Shown one piece after another: positions 35,305 to 44,500 of a DNA stretch of 64,000 nt. Position numbers and translations under genes: made by a program. Each line of letters begins with the position of its first letter. The first letter of the stretch is position 1. The stretch is from Brevibacterium aurantiacum (GTDB taxonomy: Bacteria > Actinomycetota > Actinomycetes > Actinomycetales > Brevibacteriaceae), in contig NZ_FXZB01000014.1 in NCBI RefSeq assembly GCF_900169065.1, forward strand, positions 62,001 through 126,000, in the 5' to 3' direction. The notes under the pieces were generated by a model. That model saw only the letters and a program-made list of their open reading frames with translations. It did not search any database and was not told the DNA's origin.

Positions 35305-35905
35305 TATCGTCGACGTCCTGGTTCTCGTCGACGAGCTGAGCTGCCAGCGGTTCCCACTTCGCGTACTCGTCAGGGTAGGCCGAGGACTGCACGTCCTGCG
35401 CGGCCTGGCCCGGGTCGATGGTCTCCCAGTTATCGATCTGAGTCAGGCCCGGATTGGGGCTGTCGGGGTTGACTCCATAGAAAGACTTCGAGGCGAAGAC
35501 GGGATCCTCTACCTGTTCGGCCGATCCCCAGTTCATCGAGGGACGCTGCTGGAACGCTCCGACGGAGTCCCGGTCCCCGCCGTCGAGGCTCTGCAGGCTC
35601 GACTCCTGCAGTGCGGTCATCACGGCGATCGTCTGGGCCTTCTCCGACAGGTCCGCGCCCTTGCCGACGCCGATGATGGTGCGGGCATTGTCGATCTGCT
35701 CGGAGCTGAGTTCCTCCGGATCATCGATGCCCACGGCTGCGCCGGCAGCCTGGCCCTGACCGGCGTCCGAGGCGTTCGCGCTCGGCTGGTCGACGGCTCC
35801 TGAGATCGGATCGGCCGAGGCCGAGGTCGCCGCAGCCAGGGAGAGACCCCCTGCGATGACGGCAGCTGACAGTGCAGTCACCGCAAATGTGCGCACGCTT
35901 TTCAT
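35297..35905 (-). CDS. secreted lysozyme/transglycosylase-like protein, paralogue 2
   Basis: 202 residues, clearly homologous along its length to the gene at 33715. Signal peptide MKSVRTFAVTALSAAVIAGG...ASA, then VGKGADLSEKAQTIAVMTALQESSLQSLDGGDRDSVGAFQQRPSMNWGS and SSAYPDEYAKWEPLAAQLVDENQDVDDI. The proposed catalytic Glu (LQES) is kept. The 15 bases before the ATG (AGTGAGAACAG core) resemble those of paralogue 1, so the leader was duplicated too. The N-terminal linker after the signal is longer and Gly/Ala/Gln-rich. Confidence 0.8.
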   Translation of the reverse strand: MKSVRTFAVTALSAAVIAGGLSLAAATSASADPISGAVDQPSANASDAGQGQAAGAAVGIDDPEELSSEQIDNARTIIGVGKGADLSEKAQTIAVMTALQESSLQSLDGGDRDSVGAFQQRPSMNWGSAEQVEDPVFASKSFYGVNPDSPNPGLTQIDNWETIDPGQAAQDVQSSAYPDEYAKWEPLAAQLVDENQDVDDIK

Positions 35906-36239
35906 CTGTTCTCACTTTCCTGTTGGATCGGGCGAGCTGCCCTGACGGCGTCCTGGTTAGTTCCGGTCCACGTCTGTCTCCTGCTTTCGGCACAGGGATG
36001 CTCCGGTAAACGCCTCACACCACACTGTCGGACACAGGAAGTCGGTTCAATGCCGAGAGGCTCATAGGTGGCTTCGTCTCGCCGCAACGAATCGGGAGGG
36101 ATTCGTGATCATCAGCTCAGAATTCGCTGACCGCTCTGCGGCACCATGCGCCGCCCGAACTCGCCCGTGACCCGGGTCTCGGTCTGCCCATCGGGTCGTT
36201 CGCAGGTGCGATTCAGACTCCATTCAGGCCGCCGATCTC
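35906..36239. other. intergenic region between selB and lysozyme-like gene
   Basis: 334 bp with no convincing gene. It carries the promoter and leader of the minus-strand lysozyme-like gene and the 3' flank of selB. I compared it with the c-di-AMP (ydaO) riboswitch that often precedes such genes in actinobacteria and could not align the conserved blocks. Confidence 0.5.
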
Positions 36240-38063
36240 CTACCGCACGACCTCGCGTGAGGTGTTGTCGATACGGCGGGTCCAACCGCGACCGTCGAGG
36301 TATTCGAGCAGGGGTATGACGACGCGACGCGTGGTGCCCAGAGCCTTACGAGCAGCGCTCGTCGTGAACGGCTGGTCCAGTCCCGCAAGCAGCCGCATCG
36401 CCTGTGCGGGTGTCCGTGGTGACACGACCACACCATCGCCGAGGCGCAGGAGTCGTCCCGCGGACTCGGCGACAGCAAGCTCCCGCACACCCAAACGAAG
36501 CTCTCGCAGGTCATCAGCTTCGGGGGCGGCAAAGGGATTGGCCGCCAAGCGTCGTTCCACTTCGGCGACACCCGCCTCGGCAGGGCCCAGATCCGCGGAA
36601 TGCCCGGGAGGGCGGACCATACCCTTGACTGTCTCCAGGCCGGCGCGGGAGGCGATCGCGGCGACGAGTTCGCGATTATGATCACCGGGCAGCGAAGGGT
36701 CGAGGCGGCGCAGCTCTTCAGCCAATGCCTTCTCGGGGACGCCAGCTGCCAAGGGCTCTGCCGCCAGCTTCGCCTTCACGATGGACGCGGCCGCTTCCAC
36801 CCAGTTCTCGAGGGTCGGCCGGTGCACGAGCCATCCCCCGGACGCATTCACCACAGCGTCAGACAGGTCCTCGGGCACACTCAGACCGAAGCGCACCAAT
36901 CTGGCCCGTTCGACGGCTCCCCGGCGGGCCACCTCGGCGAGGATATCCCCGGTCTCCGGACGACCTTCCAGCTCACGGGCTCGCCTGGTGCCGGCGCCTC
37001 GGCGGCTGAGTTCGGGTGGGTCGACGTCGAGGACGACGACTCCGGCGAAGACGTTGCGGCTGCCGGGGCTGCGCAGGACGATCCGGTCCGTGACCTGCAG
37101 CGGCAGCGGGCGTTCGAGCGTGAGGCGGGCGTGGTCGCCGTCGAAGGGCCGCATGTGCACCGGGACCGCGGCGGTGCCGATGTGGAGCATAAGCCCGTGC
37201 ACGCCCTCATCGAGGAGTTGGCCCATGGTCCGGCGCACGTCGATGACCTCGACGATCGGCCACGCATCGTCACTGATGAGAGCGTCACCGCGGTGGATAT
37301 CATCGGCTGCGACGTCACGAAGATTCACGGCGACACGGGCACTGGGGACGACCACCTCGGCGGAGGAGTTCCGGCTCTGCAGACCGCGGACGGCCGTCGC
37401 CTCGTCCGAGGTCTCCCCGACGAGGCGCAGACGATCACCGGTGCGAAGGGTGCCGGCCGTGAGCGTGCCGGTGACCACGGTGCCGGCGCCCTTGATCGTG
37501 AAGGCGCGATCGACCCACAGCCGCAGTCGGGCCTCGGAGTCGGGGGCAGGAGCCTCGGCGGTGACAGCATCGAGCGTCGCGACGAGTTCGTCGAGACCGT
37601 CCCCGGTGGTCGCGGAGACGGTGAGCACCGGAGCATCAGCCAGCGGTGTGCCCCGCAGTTCGGCTCTGACCTGGGCCTCTGTCGCTGGGAGCGACTCGGG
37701 GGCGAGGTCCGCGCGGGTGATGACGACGAGGCCGCGGGTGATGCCCAGCGCGGTGATCGCGTCCCGGTGGTCACTCGACTGGGCCTGCCACCCCTTGTCC
37801 GCTGCGACGACGAGGCACACGATGGGGGCCGGGCCGACGCCTGCGAGCATGTTCGCGAGGAACTTCTCATGCCCAGGAACGTCGACGAAGGCGAGCTCCC
37901 GCCCGGACGGCAGCGTCGTCCAGGCGAAGCCGAGGTCGATCGTCAGACCCCGTTTCCTCTCCTCTGCCCAGCGGTCCGGTTCCATCCCGGTCAGGGCGTT
38001 GACCAGGGTGGACTTCCCGTGATCGACGTGGCCGGCGGTTGCGAGAACGTACATCTCAGGCAT
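36240..38063 (-). CDS. selB: selenocysteine-specific elongation factor SelB
   Basis: About 607 residues. Delivers Sec-tRNA to in-frame UGA codons that carry a SECIS. The GTPase domain is at the N-terminus (ATAGHVDHGKSTLVNALTG, then DVPGHEKFLANML and ITRADL), followed by EF-Tu-like beta domains and C-terminal winged helices that bind the SECIS RNA (TTSAARKALGTTRRVVIPLLEYLDGRGWTRRIDN). The start is uncertain: GTG 38072, ATG 38063 or ATG 38054, the last closest to other SelB N-termini. It overlaps the selA 3' end, so they are translationally coupled. Client in this window: formate dehydrogenase at 50129-53689. Confidence 0.93.
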   Translation of the reverse strand: MPEMYVLATAGHVDHGKSTLVNALTGMEPDRWAEERKRGLTIDLGFAWTTLPSGRELAFVDVPGHEKFLANMLAGVGPAPIVCLVVAADKGWQAQSSDHRDAITALGITRGLVVITRADLAPESLPATEAQVRAELRGTPLADAPVLTVSATTGDGLDELVATLDAVTAEAPAPDSEARLRLWVDRAFTIKGAGTVVTGTLTAGTLRTGDRLRLVGETSDEATAVRGLQSRNSSAEVVVPSARVAVNLRDVAADDIHRGDALISDDAWPIVEVIDVRRTMGQLLDEGVHGLMLHIGTAAVPVHMRPFDGDHARLTLERPLPLQVTDRIVLRSPGSRNVFAGVVVLDVDPPELSRRGAGTRRARELEGRPETGDILAEVARRGAVERARLVRFGLSVPEDLSDAVVNASGGWLVHRPTLENWVEAAASIVKAKLAAEPLAAGVPEKALAEELRRLDPSLPGDHNRELVAAIASRAGLETVKGMVRPPGHSADLGPAEAGVAEVERRLAANPFAAPEADDLRELRLGVRELAVAESAGRLLRLGDGVVVSPRTPAQAMRLLAGLDQPFTTSAARKALGTTRRVVIPLLEYLDGRGWTRRIDNTSREVVR

Positions 38064-39414
38064 GGTTCCCACGAGCTCGGTTCACGGCCTCGCCGACTAG
38101 ATCGTCATCGGCTTCGGGGACGCAGCGCAGGTCGATGAGGCATCGTCCCTGGTGAACTCGGGCGACGACTGCCGGGTTGCCGAGGCGCAGCGGGCGGGCG
38201 AGCTCCTCGGGCATTTCGACGGCCCAGCCGGGAAGGGGAACGCCGGGGGCTCCCCCGCCGCCGACGCGCCCGTCGTGGGCGACAACGGTCCCGGAGACGA
38301 GGCCAGCCAGGCGCTCAGAACGTTCCCTGAGCCGATCGACGTCGATGTGCAGAGCGTCCTGGACCGGGTTCTCGGTGTTCGCGACCGTGGCCTCGATTGC
38401 GGCCAGCGTGAGTTTGTCGGTGCGCATCGCCCTGGCCAGGGGGTGCTTCGCGATGCGCTGCACGGCATCGCTGCGGCCGAGGATGAGTCCGGCCTGCGGT
38501 CCGCCGAGGAGTTTGTCGCCGCTGACGATGACGACATCGGCTCCGGCGGCGAGCGCACTGGCGATGTCGGGCTCATCGGGCAGGTAGGGGTCGGGTTCGA
38601 ACAGTCCGCTGCCTAGATCGGCGATGAGTGGGAGTTCATGGTCGTCGGCGAGTTCACGCAGCGCAGCGATCTCGACGGAGGCGGTGAAGCCTTCGACTCT
38701 GAAATTGCTCGTGTGGACCTTGAGCAGGCTTGCTGTTCGATCGGTGATTGCCTCGGCGTAGTCGTCGAGATGGGTGCGGTTCGTCATGCCGACTTCCCGA
38801 ATCCGGGAACCGGTCGTCGCCATGAGATCGGGCAGGCGGAAGCCAGCACCGATCTCGATGAGTTCCCCGCGACTGACGATGATCTCGCCTGCCACCGACG
38901 CGTCGCTCGCACCGGCAGAACCGTCGTTTCCTGACATCTTGTCACCGCGCAGCGCAGTGACCGCGAGCAGCAGCGCAGCGCCACCATTGTTGACGATCAG
39001 TGCGTCGTCGGCTCCCGGGCAGGCTCGCAGAATCGCCTGCTTCGCACCGATCCCCCGCTTGCTGCGTCGACCGGTCTCCAAGTCCATCTCGACATCGACG
39101 TAGCCGGCCGCACTGGCCACGGCCCGTCGCGCCGGTTCGGACAGAGGAGCGCGGCCGAGGTTGGTGTGGACGATGATTCCGGTGGCGTTGAGCACCGGGG
39201 TCAGTGAGGAGGCCGAACGGGAACTCAGGTGTTCGATGACGGTGGGGACCACCTCGGCGACGGGGATCTCACCGGCGCGAGCGGCTTTCTGAGCTTCGAC
39301 GATGATCGCCCTGATCGTCGACTGGCTCAGCCTCTCACCTGCGGTGATGACCTCCGGGAGGTCGAGGAGGTGATCGGTGCGCGGAATGCTGCGCCGCGGA
39401 TCCGTATGGGCCAA
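38056..39414 (-). CDS. selA: L-seryl-tRNA(Sec) selenium transferase SelA
   Basis: About 452 residues. PLP enzyme that turns Ser-tRNA(Sec) into Sec-tRNA(Sec) using selenophosphate. Seen: VLNATGIIVHTNLGRAPLSEPARRAVASAAGY, NNGGAALLLAV and the PLP-lysine region VVIVSGDKLLGGPQAGLILGR. The TTG start at 39414 is preferred because AAGGAG lies 9 nt upstream; the frame is open to a GTG at 39453, close to the tRNA 3' end. It lies immediately downstream of selC on the same strand, giving selC-selA-selB. Confidence 0.93.
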   Translation of the reverse strand: MAHTDPRRSIPRTDHLLDLPEVITAGERLSQSTIRAIIVEAQKAARAGEIPVAEVVPTVIEHLSSRSASSLTPVLNATGIIVHTNLGRAPLSEPARRAVASAAGYVDVEMDLETGRRSKRGIGAKQAILRACPGADDALIVNNGGAALLLAVTALRGDKMSGNDGSAGASDASVAGEIIVSRGELIEIGAGFRLPDLMATTGSRIREVGMTNRTHLDDYAEAITDRTASLLKVHTSNFRVEGFTASVEIAALRELADDHELPLIADLGSGLFEPDPYLPDEPDIASALAAGADVVIVSGDKLLGGPQAGLILGRSDAVQRIAKHPLARAMRTDKLTLAAIEATVANTENPVQDALHIDVDRLRERSERLAGLVSGTVVAHDGRVGGGGAPGVPLPGWAVEMPEELARPLRLGNPAVVARVHQGRCLIDLRCVPEADDDLVGEAVNRARGNHA

Positions 39415-39465
39415 GGCTGCATTCTCCTTCACTGCGGTCGAGCGCGACGACACCGACGATGCTGG

Positions 39466-39560
39466 TGGCGGAGGCGGACGGGAATCGAACCCGCCAGACC
39501 GAGATACTCGGTCTCACCGGTTTTGAAGACCGGGGAGCCCACCAGGACTCGGACGCCTCC
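39466..39560 (-). tRNA. selC: tRNA-Sec (anticodon UCA)
   Basis: 95 nt on the minus strand, longer than normal tRNAs as expected for tRNA-Sec. The acceptor stem begins GGAGGCG and ends CGCCTCC plus G and an encoded CCA. The anticodon arm reads CCGGTCTTCAAAACCGG with TCA in the loop, reading UGA. The extra arm is long (GAGACCGAGTATCTCGGTCT), and the T arm shows GGGTTCGATTCCC. selA starts about 50 nt downstream. Confidence 0.96.
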
Positions 39561-39725
39561 GTGAAGAATCCTACCCCGGCGTGCAGGGCCCCGGCTCCCC
39601 GCCTGGACAGGGACAACGCTGATTGTGTCCACACTGACCTCCGGGAGAGGCTTCTCGCCTCGAACGCAGAATGCTAGCCTGAAAGTGGAGGGGCGGCGCG
39701 CTCTCCGATGTCGAAGGGGACATCC

Positions 39726-40829
39726 ATGCCGATCGGCTACATCATCACAATTCTCATCATCGGGGTGTGCACATTCACCGCCCTGATCAGGGTCACGCGC
39801 TTCGGAATCCTCGCCTTCTACCTCACGATGGTCATCAACGAGATCCCGCATCTGGCAGCACTCCTCCTCGTTTTCTCCACTGTCCTGGCACTCAGCGAAG
39901 GCGATCTGCACGGTCTTCTCGGATCCGTGCTGCTCATCGTCGCGGGGCTCGAGTTCGTCGGTCTCCTCGAACTGACCAGGCGAGCAACCCGTGCCCGGTC
40001 AGTGGTCGCCTCGACCGCTGCCGACCACGGTGTGCAGATCAGCAACGATGCGGCTCAAAGCTGGATACGACCGCTCGTCGTCCCGGTGCCTCTGCGGCCA
40101 GGGGCGGTCAAACGAATCGGACGCTTGCCCTACGGCGATCATCCTCGCCAGCGCCTGGACGTCTACCGGCACAGGAACGGTGATCTGTTCGGCCCGATCC
40201 TCGTCTACTTCCACGGCGGCGGCTATTCCTCCGGAAGCAACCGGAATGAGGGCCGCGTCCTACTTCATCGTCTGGCCGTTCAGGGCTGGACGTGCATCAG
40301 CGCCACCTATCGCCTGCGGCCCGACGCGGGATTCACCGACCATCTCGACGATGCGCGCACTGTCCTGCGATGGGCCCGGGACAACTCCGAGATCCACGGC
40401 GGCGATGTCACGAGGATCGTCATGGCCGGCAGTTCGGCCGGCGCACATATGACCGCGATGACCGCGCTGGCTCCTCCGAGTTCCGCCGAGGCGGTGCCGC
40501 GGATCGCTGCCGCTGTGTGCTTGTACCCGTGGATCGGTCGATATTTCGGCCGAGGCGAGGACGAGTCACAGCCGTCAACGCCTCTGGCTCTTGACCCCTC
40601 AACGGCACCGCCGATATTCATCGCACACGGTGATCATGATTCCTGGGTTCCTGTCGAAGAAGCTCGAGCCCTGTACGACCACATTCGCACCGGGTCGCCG
40701 AACACGACCTGGTACGTCGAGCTGCCCGGCGCCCAACACGCCTTCGATGCTCTGTTCTCCTGGCGCAATGCCGCCATCGTGGACGGCATCGTCGCCTTCC
40801 TGGAACCATCGGCGATGCCAATGAACTGA
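39726..40829 (+). CDS. alpha/beta hydrolase (HSL/esterase-lipase type) with N-terminal membrane segments
   Basis: 367 residues. Two or three TM segments in the first 90 residues (IGYIITILIIGVCTFTALI; AALLLVFSTVLAL; LLGSVLLIVAGLEFVGLL), then a hydrolase domain. Oxyanion motif YFHGGGYSSGS, nucleophile GSSAG, acid in AHGDHDSWVP, and catalytic His in PGAQHAFDALF. This fits HSL-like or BD-FAE esterases; the substrate is unknown. ATG at 39726 has AAGGGG 6 nt upstream. The methyltransferase follows after 28 bp and is probably co-transcribed. Confidence 0.85.
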   Translation: MPIGYIITILIIGVCTFTALIRVTRFGILAFYLTMVINEIPHLAALLLVFSTVLALSEGDLHGLLGSVLLIVAGLEFVGLLELTRRATRARSVVASTAADHGVQISNDAAQSWIRPLVVPVPLRPGAVKRIGRLPYGDHPRQRLDVYRHRNGDLFGPILVYFHGGGYSSGSNRNEGRVLLHRLAVQGWTCISATYRLRPDAGFTDHLDDARTVLRWARDNSEIHGGDVTRIVMAGSSAGAHMTAMTALAPPSSAEAVPRIAAAVCLYPWIGRYFGRGEDESQPSTPLALDPSTAPPIFIAHGDHDSWVPVEEARALYDHIRTGSPNTTWYVELPGAQHAFDALFSWRNAAIVDGIVAFLEPSAMPMN

Positions 40830-40857
40830 CCGATTCACGCCGATGAAAGGACACATC

Positions 40858-41448
40858 ATGTCGGATTTCACTTGGGATCCGAACACCTACCTCGACGTCA
40901 TGGCCGAGGAGATCCCCGACTACCGACGGCTCCAAAGTGAGCTTGCCGCAGCCGTCGCCGAGGCGGATCCGCGCACGATCCTCGACCTCGGGGTGGGCAG
41001 CGGGCTGACCGCCAGACGGGTCGCCGAGGCACTGCCGCAGGCACACATCCACGGCATCGACGAAAGTGAGGAGATGCTGGCCGGTGCCAGGAAGGTTCTC
41101 GATCATCACCGCAGCACGCTGAGCCTCGGGCGGCTGGAGGATTCGCTGCCGAACGGTCCCTTCGACCTCGTCATGTCGACGCTTGCGGTGCATCACCTCG
41201 GCGGGGAGGGGAAGGCCGATCTGTTCTCACGGATCGCACGGGTCCTTGTTCCTGGCGGCCGGTTCGTGCTCGCAGATCTCGTCGTTCCACCCGATCCGGC
41301 AGATGTGATCACGCCGATCGACGGGGTCATCGACACCCCCAGCCCGCTGGCCGAACAACTCGATTGGCTGAGCGAGGCAGGGCTGACACCTCGCGTGGCC
41401 TGGCAGCACCGGGATCTCGCGGTGGTGGCAGCAGACATGGTCGATTGA
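40858..41448 (+). CDS. class I SAM-dependent methyltransferase
   Basis: 196 residues. SAM-binding motif I ILDLGVGSGLTARRVAEALP, then IHGIDESEEML (motif post-I) and FDLVMSTLAVHHLGGEGKADLFSRIARVLVPGGRFVLADL. Resembles small-molecule methyltransferases of the UbiE/Tam group; the substrate is not predictable. ATG has AAAGGA 6 nt upstream; the ATG five codons earlier overlaps that site. Confidence 0.85.
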   Translation: MSDFTWDPNTYLDVMAEEIPDYRRLQSELAAAVAEADPRTILDLGVGSGLTARRVAEALPQAHIHGIDESEEMLAGARKVLDHHRSTLSLGRLEDSLPNGPFDLVMSTLAVHHLGGEGKADLFSRIARVLVPGGRFVLADLVVPPDPADVITPIDGVIDTPSPLAEQLDWLSEAGLTPRVAWQHRDLAVVAADMVD

Positions 41449-41572
41449 CAGACGGCGCACCCTTCACCCCCGCTTTCACTCTTCTGACCGAGTTCACTCA
41501 GGGTTTGCTCAGGTGTTGTCATGGTCGCCTTAGGCTAGCCGGGTCTCCCCGCTGTCTTTCCAGAAAGACCCC

Positions 41573-44500
41573 ATGTCTTCACGCATCCTGCCTTCGTCGA
41601 GTCATGCCGCGTTCACCAGGTCATTCGTTCTCGTTCTCGCAGTGATCGCTGCACTCCTCGCTCCGGGGGCGATGGGTCCGGGCGGACTCCTGGCCACCTC
41701 GGTGCCGGCGAGCGCTGCCCCGCCCAGCGATGAGGATCTGGGCAAAGACGGGTCGGTCCTCCGCTCCTCCGAGACGAAGCGGGTCGCACCGGGCCTCGAG
41801 GTCACGGACTTCTCGCGTCTTGAGGACGGCGGCTGGAACAACGGAAACGTTCTCACCGCCGATCTCACCACGGACTCCCTGTCCCTCGACGTCCGCGACA
41901 CCGGCACAGTCGCCAGCCACGACACCACGAGCGAGATCATGAAGGGAGGCAAGAACGGTGAGAAGGCAGTCGCAGCGGTCAACGGTACGTTCTTCGATAT
42001 CAACCACTCCTATGCCCCCATCTACACCTCGGTGAGCAGGAACGGAATGCGGATCGGCTCTCAGACTCCCAAACCGGCGTTCACCCTCGCCGACAAGAAG
42101 GCCGCCGTGACGATGCTCTCAGCGGCGGGCACAATGACCGCCGACGGGGAAGAGACAGACCTCGGTGGGCTGAACAATCCGAACCTGTCGAGCGATGCGA
42201 TCGGCGTCTACAACGAGGTCTGGGGTGACTACTCCCTCAACCGGCCCGTCGGCGGACCCGATGCGATGGCAGAGGAGGTCGCGCGGGTCACCGTCGTCGA
42301 TGGCGCCGTCACGAAGTCCTCCGGGATGATCGACGAGGCCGGGGATCCGGACGTTCCCGAGAACGGCCAGGTCCTCCTCGGACGTGACTCGGGAGCGAAG
42401 ACTCTGTCTGAGCTCGAGGTCGGCGACGAGGTGGAGATCGAGATCGGTCCCAGCGAGAACGTCGACCTGGGCATCGGGGGAAGCCACCAGGTCCTCAAGG
42501 ACGGCGAAGTCCCCGATATGGGCAAGGACAGCTTGGTGACCACCGCGCATCCGCGCACTGCCGTAGGCATCAGCAAGGATGGATCCGAACTGTTCGTGGC
42601 CACGATCGACGGTCGCAGCGAATCATCGGGTGGAATGAGCCTCGACGATATGGGCGAGTTCTTCTCCGACATCGGCGCTCACAACGCCATCAATCTCGAT
42701 GGCGGCGGTTCGACGACGATGCTGGCACGCGAAGCCGGAGCAGATGCGCCCGCGCTGCAGAATGACCCCTCCGACGGAGAGGAACGCTCGGTCGGCAATG
42801 CCCTCGTGTTCTACTCCGATGCGCCGGCACAGACCATCAACGACGCACAGATCGAGCCCGTCATCGAAGACGAGGACTCCGTGTTCAAGGGACTCCACCG
42901 CAGCGTCGAGGGCACGGCTCTGGGAGCGAACCTCGAACCGATCGCCGCTTCGGGCACCTTCTCTGCCGACGGAGGCGTCTCGGTCGCGGACTCGGATGAG
43001 GAGACCGCCCGCGTCACCGGCGACTCGACCGGGACCGGCAGGGTCTCCTACCAGGTCGACGGACACACGGCGCGGCAGGACCTGCGCGTCCTGGGCGAGG
43101 CGATCGGCCTGCAGCCGAGCACCCGCGCGATCAACCTCGAGAAGACGGGCGCGAGCGAAAAGGTGCGCGTCGAGGGCTTCGACTCCGAGGGCCGACGCGC
43201 GCTCATCGAGCCAGCGGACATCGACGTCGAGGCCACCGACGGACTCCACGTCGAAGACGACGGAACGGGCGGCCTCGTCGTCAATGCCGCGGGCGAATCC
43301 CCCACAGGATCGGTCACACTCACCGTGGGCAAGGCGAAGACGACGATCCCGGTGACCGTCGGCACGGAATCCACTGAGGTGCTCGACTTCTCCGACCTCT
43401 CCGCGTTCACAGACGCCTCGGACCGCGCGACGGGCTCATTCACACAAGGAGAGCCCACCGATGACGGCAAGCCGAGCATCGACCTCTCCTATGACTTCAC
43501 CACCTCCTCGGCGACCAGAGGCTACTACCTCGTCCCGAAGGAACCGGTGCCGGTCGAGGGCAACACCTTGGCCTTCGAGATGATGCTCCGCGGCGACGGC
43601 TCCGGTGCCTGGCCCCGACTGCAGGTGAAGACCGCCGACGGGACGACGACGAACATCGACGGGGACCATCTCACCTTCGACGGCTGGCAGAAGGTGCGCT
43701 TCACCGTGCCCGCCGGCCTCTCGCAGCCACTGACCCTCGAGCGTATCCGCTTCATGGAGACTCGATCGGCCGAGAAGTACATGGGCGAGATCTCGATCGC
43801 CGACCTGCGCGCGGTCTCCACCCCTCAGACCGATGACCCGAAGACGCAGACAATCCACGATCCGGCCCTGCTGAGCACCGGCTCCGTCGCGGGCCGACCC
43901 CAGCAGGTTGCCGTGATGAGCGATGCCCAGTTCGTCGCCACAGATCCCGACTCAGAATCGGTCGAGGGCGCGCGGCGGACCTTGCGTGAGATCCGCAGGG
44001 CCGACCCGGATCTTCTCGTCATCAACGGCGATTTCGTCGACGAGGCCTCACCTGCCGACTTCGAGCTCGCCGAGTCGATCATCGCCGACGAGTGGACCGA
44101 GGACATCCCCTACATCTATGTCCCCGGCAACCACGAGATCATGGGCGGCGAGATCGAGAACTTCGAATCCGCGTTCGGATCACCGACGACTGCCAGGACC
44201 GTCGGTCGCACGAAGGTGCTCACCCTGAATTCCTCGGCCGGGTCCCTGCACGGCAGCGACAGCGAGCAGCTTCGTGCACTTGAGGATGCCCTCGCCGAGG
44301 TGGATGAGAGTGATCATCTCACCGGCATCACCGTGTTCTTCCACCATCCTCCGCAGGATCCGCTGCCGTCGAAGACGAGCCAGCTCGGCGACCGTCGTGA
44401 GGCCGCGGAGTTGGAGAAGAAGCTCGGCGAATTCCGGGAGAGCAGCGGAAAGTCTGCCGCGGTGATCAACGGCCACGTCGGAGTCTTCCACGGGGCTGCA

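Noticed and set aside
35906-36100. c-di-AMP (ydaO) riboswitch upstream of the lysozyme-like gene
   Set aside because: Expected in this context in actinobacteria, but I could not find the conserved sequence blocks in the leader.
36600-38138. 512-codon plus-strand frame opposite selB
   Set aside because: selB has unmistakable GTPase motifs on the other strand; this frame has no recognisable domain or ribosome site.
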